Source: Clostridia bacterium
GTDB lineage: Bacteria > Bacillota > Clostridia > Oscillospirales > Acutalibacteraceae
DNA: 64,000 nucleotides
Direction: 5' to 3'
NCBI GenBank assembly: GCA_017521125.1
Contig: JAFXDV010000007.1
Span: forward strand, 1 to 64,000
The notes beneath the pieces were generated by a model. The model ran no database searches. It saw only the letters and a program-made list of their open reading frames with translations, and was not told the origin of the DNA. A program made the translations under genes and the position numbers. This document shows positions 15,693 through 25,217 of this stretch, piece by piece (positions within the stretch are counted from its first letter, which is position 1; the number at the start of each line of letters is the position of its first letter).

Positions 15693-17345
15693 ATGAATCA
15701 GTTTGAGCAAATGGCAGAGCTTCTTCTGCCACATATAGACAAAGAACCTGAATATTATGAAACCCTTTACCCCGAAAGAAATCTACCTGAGGGAGCAAGG
15801 GTAGTTCGTATTGCCCCAAGTCCTACAGGGTACCTTCATTTAGGTACTCTTTTTATGGCCCTTGTAAACAGAATAACCGCAGATAGCACAGGCGGAATTT
15901 TCTATACAAGAATTGAAGATACAGACAAAAAGCGTGAAATTGAGGGCGGTATCGACGATATTATAAACGGACTTTTGCAGTTTGGAATCAATATCGACGA
16001 GGGCTACGTTACCCCTACCGAGCAGCAGGGAATTTATGCACCGTATAAGCAGAGCCTTAGAGGCGAAATTTATCAGTGCTATGTTAAAAAACTTATAAAA
16101 GAGGGACTTGCATACCCTTGTTTTTGTACTGCAGAGGAGCTTGAAGCGGTAAGAGAAAAGCAGGAAGCCGAAAAAATTCGCACAGGCTATCACGGGGAAT
16201 ATGCAATTCACAGAAATATAACCTTTGAGGAAGCAAAGGCGTTAATAGACGAGGGTAAGCCCTACGTTGTACGCCTCAAATCTCCGGGAAGCGAGGAGAA
16301 TAGAATTTTCTTTGACGACGGCATTAAGGGCAAGATTGAAATGCCTGAAAATGATGAGGATATCGTTCTCTTAAAGTCCGACGGAATTCCTACCTATCAT
16401 TTTGCTCATGCCGTTGATGACCACTTAATGCGTACAACCCACGTTATTCGTGGCGACGAGTGGATATCAAGTGTGCCAAAGCATATCCAACTTTTCAGAC
16501 TATTAGGCTTTAAACCTCCCAAATATTGTCACGTAGCTCCTATTATGAAGCTTGATAATGGTGCAAAGCGTAAAATATCCAAAAGAAAAGACCCTGAGGC
16601 AGCCGTTCATTATTTTGCCGAAGAAGGATATGAGGCAAAAAGTGTTATCGAATACTTAATGACCGTAGCATCAAGTGAATTTGAAGATTGGCGCAGAGCA
16701 AACCCTGACGGAAGCTATAAAAAGTTCAAGTTCAACCTTAAAAAGATGTCGGTTTCAGGCGCCCTTTTCGACAACGATAAGCTAAACGACGTTTCTAAAA
16801 ACATCGTTTCAAAAATGAACTCTGATGAGGTGGTTGAAAAGTTAACCGCCTGGGCAAAAACCTACGATGAGGAGTTCTACGCAGTTTTAACAAAAGATTT
16901 AGATTATACAAAATCGGTATTTGCTATCGACAGAGACTGTCCAAAGCCTCGTAAGGATATTGCAAAATGGAATGAGGCTAAACAGTACTCGGCATATTTC
17001 TATAACCAGTATTTTGCCCCTGAGAGAGAATACCCTGAAAACATACTTAAGGAGGATATTAAAGCCTTCCTTAGCGAGTATGTTAACGTTTATTCTGATA
17101 AAGATACAAAGGAAGAGTGGTTCGGCAGAATTAAATCCCTTTGCGAACCTTTAGGCTTTGCCGCAGATACCAAAGAGTATAAGGCGAATAAGGAAGCATA
17201 TAAGGGAAGCGCAGGAGATTTATCTACCATTCTACGCATTGCAGTAACAGGCAGAAGAAACACCCCTGACCTTTGGAGTATTATGCAGGTTTTGGGATAT
17301 GATGAATGTAAAAACCGCATCTTAGATGCCCTTGGAGAGATATAG
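15693..17345 (+). CDS. gltX: Glutamyl-tRNA synthetase, divergent long form
   Basis: The 550-residue protein carries the class I signature PSPTGYLHLG (HIGH motif) near residue 44 and KRKISKRKD (KMSKS) near 298, plus the GluRS segment YTRIEDTDKKREIEGG. It has about 35 extra residues ahead of the catalytic core and a C-terminal anticodon-binding part unlike the 485-residue form of most Firmicutes. It charges tRNA-Glu with glutamate. It is followed by glnS after one base, so the Glu and Gln synthetases are co-expressed. Confidence 0.92.
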   Translation: MNQFEQMAELLLPHIDKEPEYYETLYPERNLPEGARVVRIAPSPTGYLHLGTLFMALVNRITADSTGGIFYTRIEDTDKKREIEGGIDDIINGLLQFGINIDEGYVTPTEQQGIYAPYKQSLRGEIYQCYVKKLIKEGLAYPCFCTAEELEAVREKQEAEKIRTGYHGEYAIHRNITFEEAKALIDEGKPYVVRLKSPGSEENRIFFDDGIKGKIEMPENDEDIVLLKSDGIPTYHFAHAVDDHLMRTTHVIRGDEWISSVPKHIQLFRLLGFKPPKYCHVAPIMKLDNGAKRKISKRKDPEAAVHYFAEEGYEAKSVIEYLMTVASSEFEDWRRANPDGSYKKFKFNLKKMSVSGALFDNDKLNDVSKNIVSKMNSDEVVEKLTAWAKTYDEEFYAVLTKDLDYTKSVFAIDRDCPKPRKDIAKWNEAKQYSAYFYNQYFAPEREYPENILKEDIKAFLSEYVNVYSDKDTKEEWFGRIKSLCEPLGFAADTKEYKANKEAYKGSAGDLSTILRIAVTGRRNTPDLWSIMQVLGYDECKNRILDALGEI

Positions 17346-17346
17346 T

Positions 17347-19032
17347 ATGTCAGAAGAAATTATAAAAAACGAAGGAGCTCCTTCTAATTTCATTCACGAT
17401 TTTATTGATAAAGACCTTGAAGAAGGTGTTTATAGCAGGGTTCAAACACGTTTTCCGCCCGAACCCAACGGATATCTTCATATTGGTCACGCAAAGGCAA
17501 TTTGCATAAACTTTGGCACAAGTGAAAAGTATAAGGGAAAATGCAATTTGCGCCTTGACGATACCAACCCCACCAAAGAGGATACCGAGTATGTAGATGC
17601 CATTATGGAGGACATTAAATGGCTCGGTTTTGAGTGGGACAACGTCTACTACGCTTCAGACTATTTTGATTTTATTTATGACTGTGCTTTAAAGCTTATT
17701 GATATGGGACTTGCCTACGTTGATGAACTGACAGCCGATGAAATCAGAGAATATAGAGGAACCTTGACCGAACCGGGAAAGGAAAGTCCGTTTAGAAACA
17801 GACCTATAGAGGAAACTAAAGACCTTTTCGCACGTATGACTGCAGGAGAATTTGAAAACGGCAGTCTTGTACTTCGTGCAAAAATAGATATGGCTTCTTC
17901 AAATATGAATATGCGTGACCCTGTAATCTATCGCATTATGAAGGCAGAGCATCATCGCACAGGAAATAAATGGTGCGTTTATCCTATGTACGACTTTGCT
18001 CATCCGTTATCAGATGCAAGGGAAGAGGTTACACATTCTCTTTGCTCTTTGGAGTTTGAAAACCATAGACCCCTTTATAATTGGTTCTTGGAGAAATTAA
18101 ATCTCTTTGCCGAGCCACCAAGACAGATAGAGTTTGCAAGAATGAACGTTAACTACACACTCACCTCTAAGAGAAAGTGTTTAAAGCTTGTAAACGACGG
18201 ACTTGTTGACGGATGGGACGATCCAAGAATGGCAACAATCTGCGGTATGAGAAGACGTGGATATCCTGCCGCCGCCATCAGAAATTTCGTAGAAAAAATC
18301 GGTGTAAGCAAGGCATATAGCGTTATTGACTATGCACTTTTAGAGTCTTGCGTGAGAGATGACTTAAATCAAAATGCCGATAGAGCAATGGCGGTACTAA
18401 GACCTTTAAAGGTGGTTGTTGACAACTATCCTGAGGGAAAAACCGAGGAAATTTCGGTTGAAATCAACCCAAATAAGCCTGAATTAGGTAATAAAACAGT
18501 TACCTTCTCAAGAGAGATTTATATAGAGCAGGATGACTTTAATCTTAACCCACCCGGAAAATATTTCAGACTTTGTCCTGAAAAAGAGGTAAGACTAAAG
18601 GGAGCTTATTTTGTTAAATATGCTTCTCACGAGGAAGACGAAAATGGTAACGTTACCTGTGTTCACGTAACCTATGACCCTGCATCCTACGGCGGAGAAT
18701 CTCCTGACGGTAGAAAGGTTAAGGGAACTTTGCACTGGGTAAGCGCAGACCACTGCATAACTGCAACAGTAAAGCTCTATGACAGACTTTTCAATGTTGA
18801 AAACCCATCGGATGAAGAGGGCGTTTCCTCCTTTGCCGATAACCTTAATAGTGAATCGTTAGTAGTTCTTGAGGGTTGTAAGTTAGAGGCATCTCTTAAA
18901 GACGCTAAGGCAGGAGACGGCTTCCAGTTTATGAGACAGGGATATTTCTGTGCAGACAAATATTCTACCCCTGACAATCTTATTTTCAACCGTACAGTAG
19001 CCTTAAAAGATTCCTTTGCAAAGAAGGTGTAA
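17347..19032 (+). CDS. glnS: Glutaminyl-tRNA synthetase
   Basis: The 561-residue protein shows the GlnRS signature FPPEPNGYLHIGHAKAICINF, the segment LRLDDTNPTKEDTEYV and the KMSKS-like LTSKRKCLKL, then the GlnRS-type beta-barrel anticodon domain. It charges tRNA-Gln directly, unlike the transamidation route of most Firmicutes. The ATG at 17347 follows GGAGAG and lies one base after the gltX stop. GlnRS in Clostridia is generally regarded as horizontally acquired. Confidence 0.96.
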   Translation: MSEEIIKNEGAPSNFIHDFIDKDLEEGVYSRVQTRFPPEPNGYLHIGHAKAICINFGTSEKYKGKCNLRLDDTNPTKEDTEYVDAIMEDIKWLGFEWDNVYYASDYFDFIYDCALKLIDMGLAYVDELTADEIREYRGTLTEPGKESPFRNRPIEETKDLFARMTAGEFENGSLVLRAKIDMASSNMNMRDPVIYRIMKAEHHRTGNKWCVYPMYDFAHPLSDAREEVTHSLCSLEFENHRPLYNWFLEKLNLFAEPPRQIEFARMNVNYTLTSKRKCLKLVNDGLVDGWDDPRMATICGMRRRGYPAAAIRNFVEKIGVSKAYSVIDYALLESCVRDDLNQNADRAMAVLRPLKVVVDNYPEGKTEEISVEINPNKPELGNKTVTFSREIYIEQDDFNLNPPGKYFRLCPEKEVRLKGAYFVKYASHEEDENGNVTCVHVTYDPASYGGESPDGRKVKGTLHWVSADHCITATVKLYDRLFNVENPSDEEGVSSFADNLNSESLVVLEGCKLEASLKDAKAGDGFQFMRQGYFCADKYSTPDNLIFNRTVALKDSFAKKV

Positions 19033-19034
19033 AA

Positions 19035-19778
19035 ATGACCGTAAAAGAGGTATATGAGTTTTTAGATGAAAAATTCCCTTTTAATACCGCTTTGCAGTAC
19101 GATAATCCGGGACTTTTAGTAGGGGATGAAAACGCTAAGGTAACAGGTGTTATAACCTGTCTTGATTGCAGTGATGAGGCGATAACCAAAGCGGTGGAAC
19201 TAGGCGCTAATTTAATGGTCACCCACCACCCCCTTATCTTTAAGCCCTTAAGCTCAGTTACCGCAGACGGACTTGTTTACCGACTTATCAGAAACGGCAT
19301 TTCTCTTATTGCCGCCCATACAAATCTTGATGTGGGCGATGGGGGAGTAAATGATTGCCTTTGCAAAACAATAGGGCTTGAAAATGTGGAAAAAATATAT
19401 GATAACGAAGGCTATGCTTTTAGAATGGGCGAGTTAGAAGAGCCAATGGACTCCGATAGTTTAGCGGCTTTGTTATCGGAAAAACTGAATTTAAGAGTAA
19501 AATATGTGGGAGAAAGCGGCTTCATTAAAAAGGTTGCGGTTTCAACAGGTTCTTGCGGAGATTTACTTGATGTAGTTTTAAAAACCGAAGCAGACGCCTT
19601 TGTAACTGCCGATATAAAGCACAAAGACTTTTGCAGAGCACATAACGAGGGCTTTACTCTTTTTGACTGTGGGCATTTTAATACCGAAGACGTGGTAATT
19701 TCCCCTTTGTCAGAGCTTCTTAAAACCCTTGATTTAAAGGTTTTTGATTTTCATTTTTCGCCAATAAAATATAAATAA
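19035..19778 (+). CDS. Nif3-like dinuclear metal protein (DUF34 family)
   Basis: The 247-residue protein has the Nif3/YqfO motifs: VMVTHHPLIF-like (MVTHHPLIF near residue 60), SLIAAHTNLD near 95, and the C-terminal DCGHFNTE, whose His and Glu complete the two-metal site. The family forms toroidal hexamers. It has been annotated as GTP cyclohydrolase I type 2, but its function is unsettled. It starts two bases after glnS and ends the operon before a terminator. It is shorter than the 370-residue form that carries an inserted domain. Confidence 0.9.
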   Translation: MTVKEVYEFLDEKFPFNTALQYDNPGLLVGDENAKVTGVITCLDCSDEAITKAVELGANLMVTHHPLIFKPLSSVTADGLVYRLIRNGISLIAAHTNLDVGDGGVNDCLCKTIGLENVEKIYDNEGYAFRMGELEEPMDSDSLAALLSEKLNLRVKYVGESGFIKKVAVSTGSCGDLLDVVLKTEADAFVTADIKHKDFCRAHNEGFTLFDCGHFNTEDVVISPLSELLKTLDLKVFDFHFSPIKYK

Positions 19779-19786
19779 AATTTTGT

Positions 19787-19821
19787 TTACGGAGCTAAAA
19801 AATTAGCTCCGTAATTTTTTT
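19787..19821 (+). terminator. Terminator of the nrdR-gltX-glnS unit
   Basis: TTACGGAGCTA (19787-19797) pairs perfectly with TAGCTCCGTAA (19804-19814), followed by eight T residues. Confidence 0.92.
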
Positions 19822-19903
19822 TAAAAAAAGCAAAAAAACCATTCCTTTTTTCATAGGTTTATGATATAATTTAAAGTGAATAATTGTTTGTGAGGTGGCA
19901 GGC

Positions 19904-21214
19904 GTGAAAGTCGGCAAAGGCTTAAGAATTTTTGCAGCAATATTATGTGTTTTTATGCTGTCCTCGTGTACCGAATTTGATAATAGCGCTAAATCTCTTC
20001 TAAGGGCTCCAAGGCAAGAAGAGATCTACCATATTCAAAAAGCGTTAGAAGCCTCTGCCGGAAGTGATATCACCTTAAAATACCCAACCTCAGGCGAATA
20101 TCGTTCGGCATTTATTTTAAAAGATATAAATGGCGATAGCAAAGATGAGGCTTTTGCATTTTACAGTAAAACAGTGGAAGATGCCGTTACAATGAACATC
20201 AACGTCATAACCTCAAACGGCGAAACATGGCAAAGCAAAGGAAACTCAAACATAGTTGCAGGTGGCATAGAAAAGGTTGTTTTTTGCGACCTTGATGGTG
20301 ACGGTGTAGAAGAAATTATTGTTGGCTGGACAGTTTTCGGTACTGTAGATAAACAACTTGCAGTATATTCTTTTGACGGAGAAGGCCTTAAAAAACGAGC
20401 AGGAGAAAAATACTCCGATTTCATATGCGGCAATCTGACCGGAGATGAAAAAAACGAGCTAATCGTTTTAGGAATTAACGCTACAGATAAATCGGCAGTA
20501 GCAAAGGTGTTTTCACTTAATGAGAAAAGCATATCCGAGCTTGGAGCTGTACAGTTGGACGGAGGAATAACCTCGTTTTATACTCCGGTGCTATCAAAGC
20601 TTTCAAACTCCAAACCTGCGGTATATGTTGATGCGGTAAAAGGTGTAGGTACGATTACCGAAATTCTTTGGTTTGAAAACGAAACTCTAAGGCACCTTGA
20701 TCGTGAAAACGAAGCAGAGGAAAGTGTGACCTTCAGAACAACTTTAGCAACGGTTAAAGATTTTAACTCAGACGGCATCTTAGATGTGCCACTTTCTGAA
20801 ATTCTTAAATCAACAGCAGACCTAGAAGAAATCGACAAGGTCTATGTAACGAACTGGAGCAATTTTGATGGCAAGAATTTCAAAACTGTAGCCTCAGCAT
20901 TTATGAATTATTCTGACGGATATTATTTAACCATATCTCCGCAAATGCTTGATAAACTTTATCTAGCGCGAAAAACCGAATCAAGGCTCAGAATTTTCTA
21001 TTCCTACGACCTTAAAACAGAGACTCAAGGTGATGAGGTATTTCGCATTATGGCGATAGATAAGGCCACATATAACGAGGAAACCTACAAAACACAGGCT
21101 TACGAAAATATATATGAAACCGATAAACTTGTCTATCTTATAAGGGTTCAGAAGGATAATCCTATTGGTATGACAAGTGAAATTTTACGATCAAGCTTCG
21201 GCGTTTTAAAATAG
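19904..21214 (+). CDS. Lipoprotein with FG-GAP/VCBS-like repeats, next to a two-component system
   Basis: The 436-residue product has a lipoprotein signal (MLSSC near residue 20). It contains repeated Asp-rich loops such as DINGDSKDEAF, DLDGDGVEEII and DFNSDGILDV, the pattern of FG-GAP/VCBS beta-propeller blades, which often bind calcium. The GTG at 19904 is chosen because GAGGTGG ends 5 bases before it; GTG at 19895 overlaps that site. A TATAAT lies at 19865-19870 with only a poor -35. It is directly followed by a response regulator and a sensor kinase, so it may act as an extracytoplasmic input to them. That is inference from position. Confidence 0.75.
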   Translation: MKVGKGLRIFAAILCVFMLSSCTEFDNSAKSLLRAPRQEEIYHIQKALEASAGSDITLKYPTSGEYRSAFILKDINGDSKDEAFAFYSKTVEDAVTMNINVITSNGETWQSKGNSNIVAGGIEKVVFCDLDGDGVEEIIVGWTVFGTVDKQLAVYSFDGEGLKKRAGEKYSDFICGNLTGDEKNELIVLGINATDKSAVAKVFSLNEKSISELGAVQLDGGITSFYTPVLSKLSNSKPAVYVDAVKGVGTITEILWFENETLRHLDRENEAEESVTFRTTLATVKDFNSDGILDVPLSEILKSTADLEEIDKVYVTNWSNFDGKNFKTVASAFMNYSDGYYLTISPQMLDKLYLARKTESRLRIFYSYDLKTETQGDEVFRIMAIDKATYNEETYKTQAYENIYETDKLVYLIRVQKDNPIGMTSEILRSSFGVLK

Positions 21215-21232
21215 AAGCGGGAGGATAATAAA

Positions 21233-21937
21233 TTGAAAAAGATACTCATTGTAGAAGATGAAGAAGCCATAAGAGAGTTTGAAGCCATAAATTTAAGACG
21301 TTCAGGCTATGAAACTGTAGAGGCAGGCTCAGGCGAAGAGGCTCTTGCCATTTTTGATGCAGAGCCAGATTTTGATATTGCCTTATTGGACGTTTCTATG
21401 CCTGGTATGGATGGCTTTACGCTTTGTAAGGAACTAAGAAAACGCACCCAAGCATTAGGCATTATAATGTTAACTGCAAGAACGCAGGAAATGGATAAAA
21501 TCAGTGGACTTATGATGGGAGCGGACGACTATATTACCAAACCCTTTAGCCCTTCGGAGCTTTTGGCACGTATAGATTCTCTTTACCGCAGAGTTAGTAT
21601 GAATAACCCTGCAAACAGCCTTAAAAATTCAGATGAAATAAAGCTTGGCGATTTTGTTCTTAACTTGCGCAGACACACACTGCTTAAAAAGGGACAAAAT
21701 GTTGAACTCACTCAGGTTGAGTTTCAGATTATTGAATATTTCTTCACAAATCCCGACACTGCTCTCGACCGTACCGATATACTTAATAAGGTTTGGGGCA
21801 ACGGATACTTCGGTGAAGAAAAAATTGTTGATGTAAACATTAGAAGACTTAGAATGAAGATTGAAGATAACCCATCTTCTCCCCGCAATCTTGTAACCGT
21901 TTGGGGTATGGGTTATAAATGGAATAGCGGAAATTAA
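21233..21937 (+). CDS. OmpR/PhoB-family response regulator
   Basis: The 234-residue protein has a receiver domain (residues 1-115: acidic pair EDEE, phospho-acceptor Asp in LLDVSMPGMDG near 52, Lys in TKPFSP near 102) and a winged-helix domain (135-232) ending in VDVNIRRLRMKIEDNP and VWGMGYKW. It starts with TTG 8 bases after GGGAGG. The sensor kinase gene follows after 23 bases. Targets are unknown. Confidence 0.95.
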   Translation: MKKILIVEDEEAIREFEAINLRRSGYETVEAGSGEEALAIFDAEPDFDIALLDVSMPGMDGFTLCKELRKRTQALGIIMLTARTQEMDKISGLMMGADDYITKPFSPSELLARIDSLYRRVSMNNPANSLKNSDEIKLGDFVLNLRRHTLLKKGQNVELTQVEFQIIEYFFTNPDTALDRTDILNKVWGNGYFGEEKIVDVNIRRLRMKIEDNPSSPRNLVTVWGMGYKWNSGN

Positions 21938-21960
21938 GATATAAATTTTTAGAAAGGACG

Positions 21961-23409
21961 GTGAAACCATTGGAACTTGAAATTAAATTTAAAAGCGTGG
22001 CTTGGCGTTGGATACTTAACGTTTTTCTTGTTATGATTATAGTGGTTATCGCCGTTGAGTCTGCCTTTTGCGTTTTTATGCACTCTTTTTATCTCGATAG
22101 AGTTAAAAGACAGGCAGAGGAATATGCTCAGGTCTTTATAACCTCGCTGTCAGGCACAGGAGGAGAAGAGTTTATCAACCTCTCAAGAGAGTACTGTGAA
22201 GGCTTTGAGGATAAAGATAAACTTGAGATACAGATTATAGACAATACAGGTGTAGTACTGTTTTCCACAACAGGCTTTACTTCAACACATAGTGAAAAGC
22301 CTGACTACGTCAGTGCCATAAAAACAGGCAAGGAAAGTTATTGGATGGGCAAAAACTCTGCAGGAGAAAGGGTGCTTTGCCAGACTGCCCTTCTTGAAGA
22401 TAACAATGCCAATCATTTAGGCGCAGTGCGTTGGATAGTATCTCTTGCCAATATGAACAGACACCTTATCGCCATCTGTCTTATAGCAGTAGGCGTGGGA
22501 CTTGCAATTCTCCTTATTACAGGACTTTCAGGACTTTTCTTTATTAAGTCTATAGTAAGACCAATCAGAGACGTAAGTAATATGGCTCGTAAAATTGCTA
22601 TGGGTGATTTTAATTCTAAAATCGAAATTCAGGCAAACAACGAGGTGGGAGAGCTTTGCGACTCCATTAACTATATGGCATCAGAGCTTCAACAAGCAGA
22701 AAAAATGAAAAACGAATTTATTTCCTCCGTTTCCCATGAACTGAGAACTCCGCTCACCGCCATCAGAGGATGGGCAGAAACAGCAAAAATGTCAATAGGC
22801 TTTGATGAGTCAACAGTCAACAAGGGACTGGACGTAGTCCTTTCAGAGTCAGAACGACTCAGAGGCTTGGTTGAGGAGCTTCTTGACTTCTCTCGTATGC
22901 AGTCGGGAAGACTTTCAATGAGCCTGCAAAACTTTAACGTCGTAGAGGTCTTAGGTGAAGCGGCAGAAATGTACGTGGAACTTGCCAAGAAGCAAAATGT
23001 TGAGCTTTCTTACCTCCCTGCAAAAGAGCCTATAAACTGTCACGGAGACGTTAACCGTATAAAACAGGTGTTTATAAATATTATTGATAACGCCTTAAAA
23101 TACAATCAACCGGGCGGTCAGATTCTAATTGAGCAACACACTGAGGACGCTTGTGTAGTAATTGCTATAAGCGATACGGGTGTAGGAATTCCAGCCCAAG
23201 ACCTTGATAGAGTAAAAGAAAAATTTTATAAAGCAAATAAAACTGTAAGAGGTTCAGGAATAGGACTTGCAGTTGCCGATGAAATTATAAGACAGCATAA
23301 CGGACTTTTGCTTGTTGACAGTACCGAGGGCATAGGTACAACCGTAACAGTAGTTCTGCCTATTTACGAAGAAAAAGAGTTAGAAGGAGAAGCTAATGAG
23401 CAAGTGTAA
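21961..23409 (+). CDS. Sensor histidine kinase
   Basis: The 482-residue protein has two membrane segments (about 15-38 and 165-190) around an extracellular sensor region, then HAMP, HisKA (SSVSHELRTPLTAIRGW, with the phospho-His near residue 261) and an HATPase domain with N, G1 (DTGVGIP) and G2 (RGSGIGLAV) boxes. It pairs with the response regulator upstream. GTG at 21961 or TTG at 21970 could be the start; both follow GAAAGGA. The signal is unknown. Confidence 0.95.
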   Translation: MKPLELEIKFKSVAWRWILNVFLVMIIVVIAVESAFCVFMHSFYLDRVKRQAEEYAQVFITSLSGTGGEEFINLSREYCEGFEDKDKLEIQIIDNTGVVLFSTTGFTSTHSEKPDYVSAIKTGKESYWMGKNSAGERVLCQTALLEDNNANHLGAVRWIVSLANMNRHLIAICLIAVGVGLAILLITGLSGLFFIKSIVRPIRDVSNMARKIAMGDFNSKIEIQANNEVGELCDSINYMASELQQAEKMKNEFISSVSHELRTPLTAIRGWAETAKMSIGFDESTVNKGLDVVLSESERLRGLVEELLDFSRMQSGRLSMSLQNFNVVEVLGEAAEMYVELAKKQNVELSYLPAKEPINCHGDVNRIKQVFINIIDNALKYNQPGGQILIEQHTEDACVVIAISDTGVGIPAQDLDRVKEKFYKANKTVRGSGIGLAVADEIIRQHNGLLLVDSTEGIGTTVTVVLPIYEEKELEGEANEQV

Positions 23410-24337
23410 AATGACAAGCATTGGCGGTCAGGCGCTCATAGAAGGTATTATGATGCGTGGACCTAAAAAACAGGCCCTTGCAGTCAGAACAAAGGACAAT
23501 AATATAGACATTAGTTTTATTGAGTTTAAATCTATTAAAGAAAAATATAAATTTTTAAACCTTCCGGTCTTAAGAGGGGTAGTAAACTTTATTGAGTCTA
23601 TGGTTCACGGCTATAAAGCCATGATGCTCTCTGCCGAAAAGTCAGGTTATCTTGATGAAGAGGAGAGCCAAAAGCCCAAAAACGAAACCAAGGAAAAGGT
23701 AATAATGTCTGCAGTAATGACTGTAGCAACCGTCTTAGGTGTCATCCTTAGCGTAGTTCTTTTCATTTATCTTCCATCCCTTGCCTTTAAGGGTATAAAC
23801 TATATTGCAGGAGGCGTTTTGTCAGGATGGCAGTCATTTTTTGAGGGCTTTATAAAGATACTTATCTTTTTAGGCTATATGATAGCCGTTTCATTTATGA
23901 AGGATATTGATAGAGTTTTCCGCTATCACGGAGCAGAGCATAAAACCATCTTCTGCTATGAGGCAGGACTTGAGTTAAATGTGGAAAACGTAAGAAAACA
24001 GGGACGTTTTCACCCAAGATGCGGCACCTCGTTTATGATTTTAATGCTATTAGTTAGCATTTTCATTACCTTTATAATCGACAGTATTTTCCCGGTTTTA
24101 AAAACAATTCTTTGGCTTAGAACCTTAATTAAAATTCTACTGCTTCCCATTATTTGTGGAATCGGTTATGAGCTTATAAAGCTTTGTGGCAAACACAACA
24201 ACATTTTAACAAAAATCGTTGCAGCCCCTGGTCTTTGGATTCAGAGAATTACTGTTAAAGAGCCTGATGACTCAATGATAGAGGTGGCAATCGCCGCTAT
24301 GAATGAGGTTATCCCTGAAAACGAGGACGTTTTATAA
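23396..24337 (+). CDS. DUF1385 membrane protein, YqhQ family
   Basis: The 313-residue protein has the YqhQ signatures IGGQALIEGIMMRGP at the N-terminus and YHGAEHKTIFCYEAGLEL with GRFHPRCGTSF in the centre, plus about four membrane segments. The family is conserved in Firmicutes; its biochemical role is not settled. It overlaps the kinase gene by 14 bases and prmC by one base. This places it in the same transcript as prmC, its usual neighbour. Confidence 0.9.
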   Translation: MSKCKMTSIGGQALIEGIMMRGPKKQALAVRTKDNNIDISFIEFKSIKEKYKFLNLPVLRGVVNFIESMVHGYKAMMLSAEKSGYLDEEESQKPKNETKEKVIMSAVMTVATVLGVILSVVLFIYLPSLAFKGINYIAGGVLSGWQSFFEGFIKILIFLGYMIAVSFMKDIDRVFRYHGAEHKTIFCYEAGLELNVENVRKQGRFHPRCGTSFMILMLLVSIFITFIIDSIFPVLKTILWLRTLIKILLLPIICGIGYELIKLCGKHNNILTKIVAAPGLWIQRITVKEPDDSMIEVAIAAMNEVIPENEDVL

Positions 24338-25158
24338 TGGAGGCAAAACAAGCGGTAGCCTACGCTAAAAATTTTTTAGAAAAGGTTTCAAGCGAGGCCG
24401 AAAGTGAAGCCGAAATACTTGTTGCACATCTTTTAAATGTCTCAAGAGGCTCGTTAAAATATACGAGTAAACAAATAGAGGAAAAAGATTTAGAACCTCT
24501 CCTAAACAGAAGATTAAAGGATGAACCACTACAATATATTTTAGGTAAATGGGGGTTTTATAAGGGAGAGTTTTTGGTAGGCGAGGGAGTGCTTATCCCA
24601 AGACAAGATACCGAGACTCTGGTAGAAACCGCAGTAGAATTCCTAAAGGAGAAACAAAACCCAAGGGTTATAGATTTATGTTCAGGAAGCGGTTGTGTTG
24701 CTATCAGTATTGCAACGGATTTTCCTAATGCAGAAGTTATAGCTTGTGAAAAATACGAAAAGGCTTTTTCCTATTTAGAAAAAAACATAAGTTATAATAA
24801 TACAAAAAACGTAAAACCACTGCTTTTAGATATAACTAAGGAAACTCTTGAAGCGGCAGACCTTATCGTAAGCAACCCACCATATATAACAAAAAAGGAT
24901 ATGGAAACTCTTCAAAAAGAGGTGCTAAAGGAGCCTGAAACGGCACTATACGGAGGAGAAGACGGTCTGTACTTTTATAGAGTGATTGCAGAAAAGTGGA
25001 GTCCTGTCCTAAAAAAAGGCGGTATGCTCGCCTTAGAAATCGGCATAGGCCAGGAAGAGTCGGTTAAAGAACTTTTAAAAGCCGCAGGACTCAAAAATAT
25101 CGGCACAAAAAAAGACCTTTGCGGTGTTCAAAGGGTAGTTTTTGGGACAGCCGAATAG
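24337..25158 (+). CDS. prmC: Peptide chain release factor N5-glutamine methyltransferase
   Basis: The 273-residue protein carries an N-terminal helical domain and a SAM-binding Rossmann fold with VIDLCSGSGCVAISIA. The catalytic NPPY (SNPPYI near residue 187) methylates the Gln of the GGQ motif in release factors. PrmC normally works on RF1 and RF2, whose genes are not in the window. It overlaps yqhQ by one base. Confidence 0.95.
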   Translation: MEAKQAVAYAKNFLEKVSSEAESEAEILVAHLLNVSRGSLKYTSKQIEEKDLEPLLNRRLKDEPLQYILGKWGFYKGEFLVGEGVLIPRQDTETLVETAVEFLKEKQNPRVIDLCSGSGCVAISIATDFPNAEVIACEKYEKAFSYLEKNISYNNTKNVKPLLLDITKETLEAADLIVSNPPYITKKDMETLQKEVLKEPETALYGGEDGLYFYRVIAEKWSPVLKKGGMLALEIGIGQEESVKELLKAAGLKNIGTKKDLCGVQRVVFGTAE

Positions 25159-25217
25159 GTAGAATATAATCAGAGGGTAGAAAAACTGCCCAAATTCAAA
25201 TAAAGGTGGTAAAAACT

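Noticed and set aside
25159..25217. LexA/SOS box ahead of recA
   Set aside because: No convincing GAAC-N4-GTTC-type palindrome was found in the gap.
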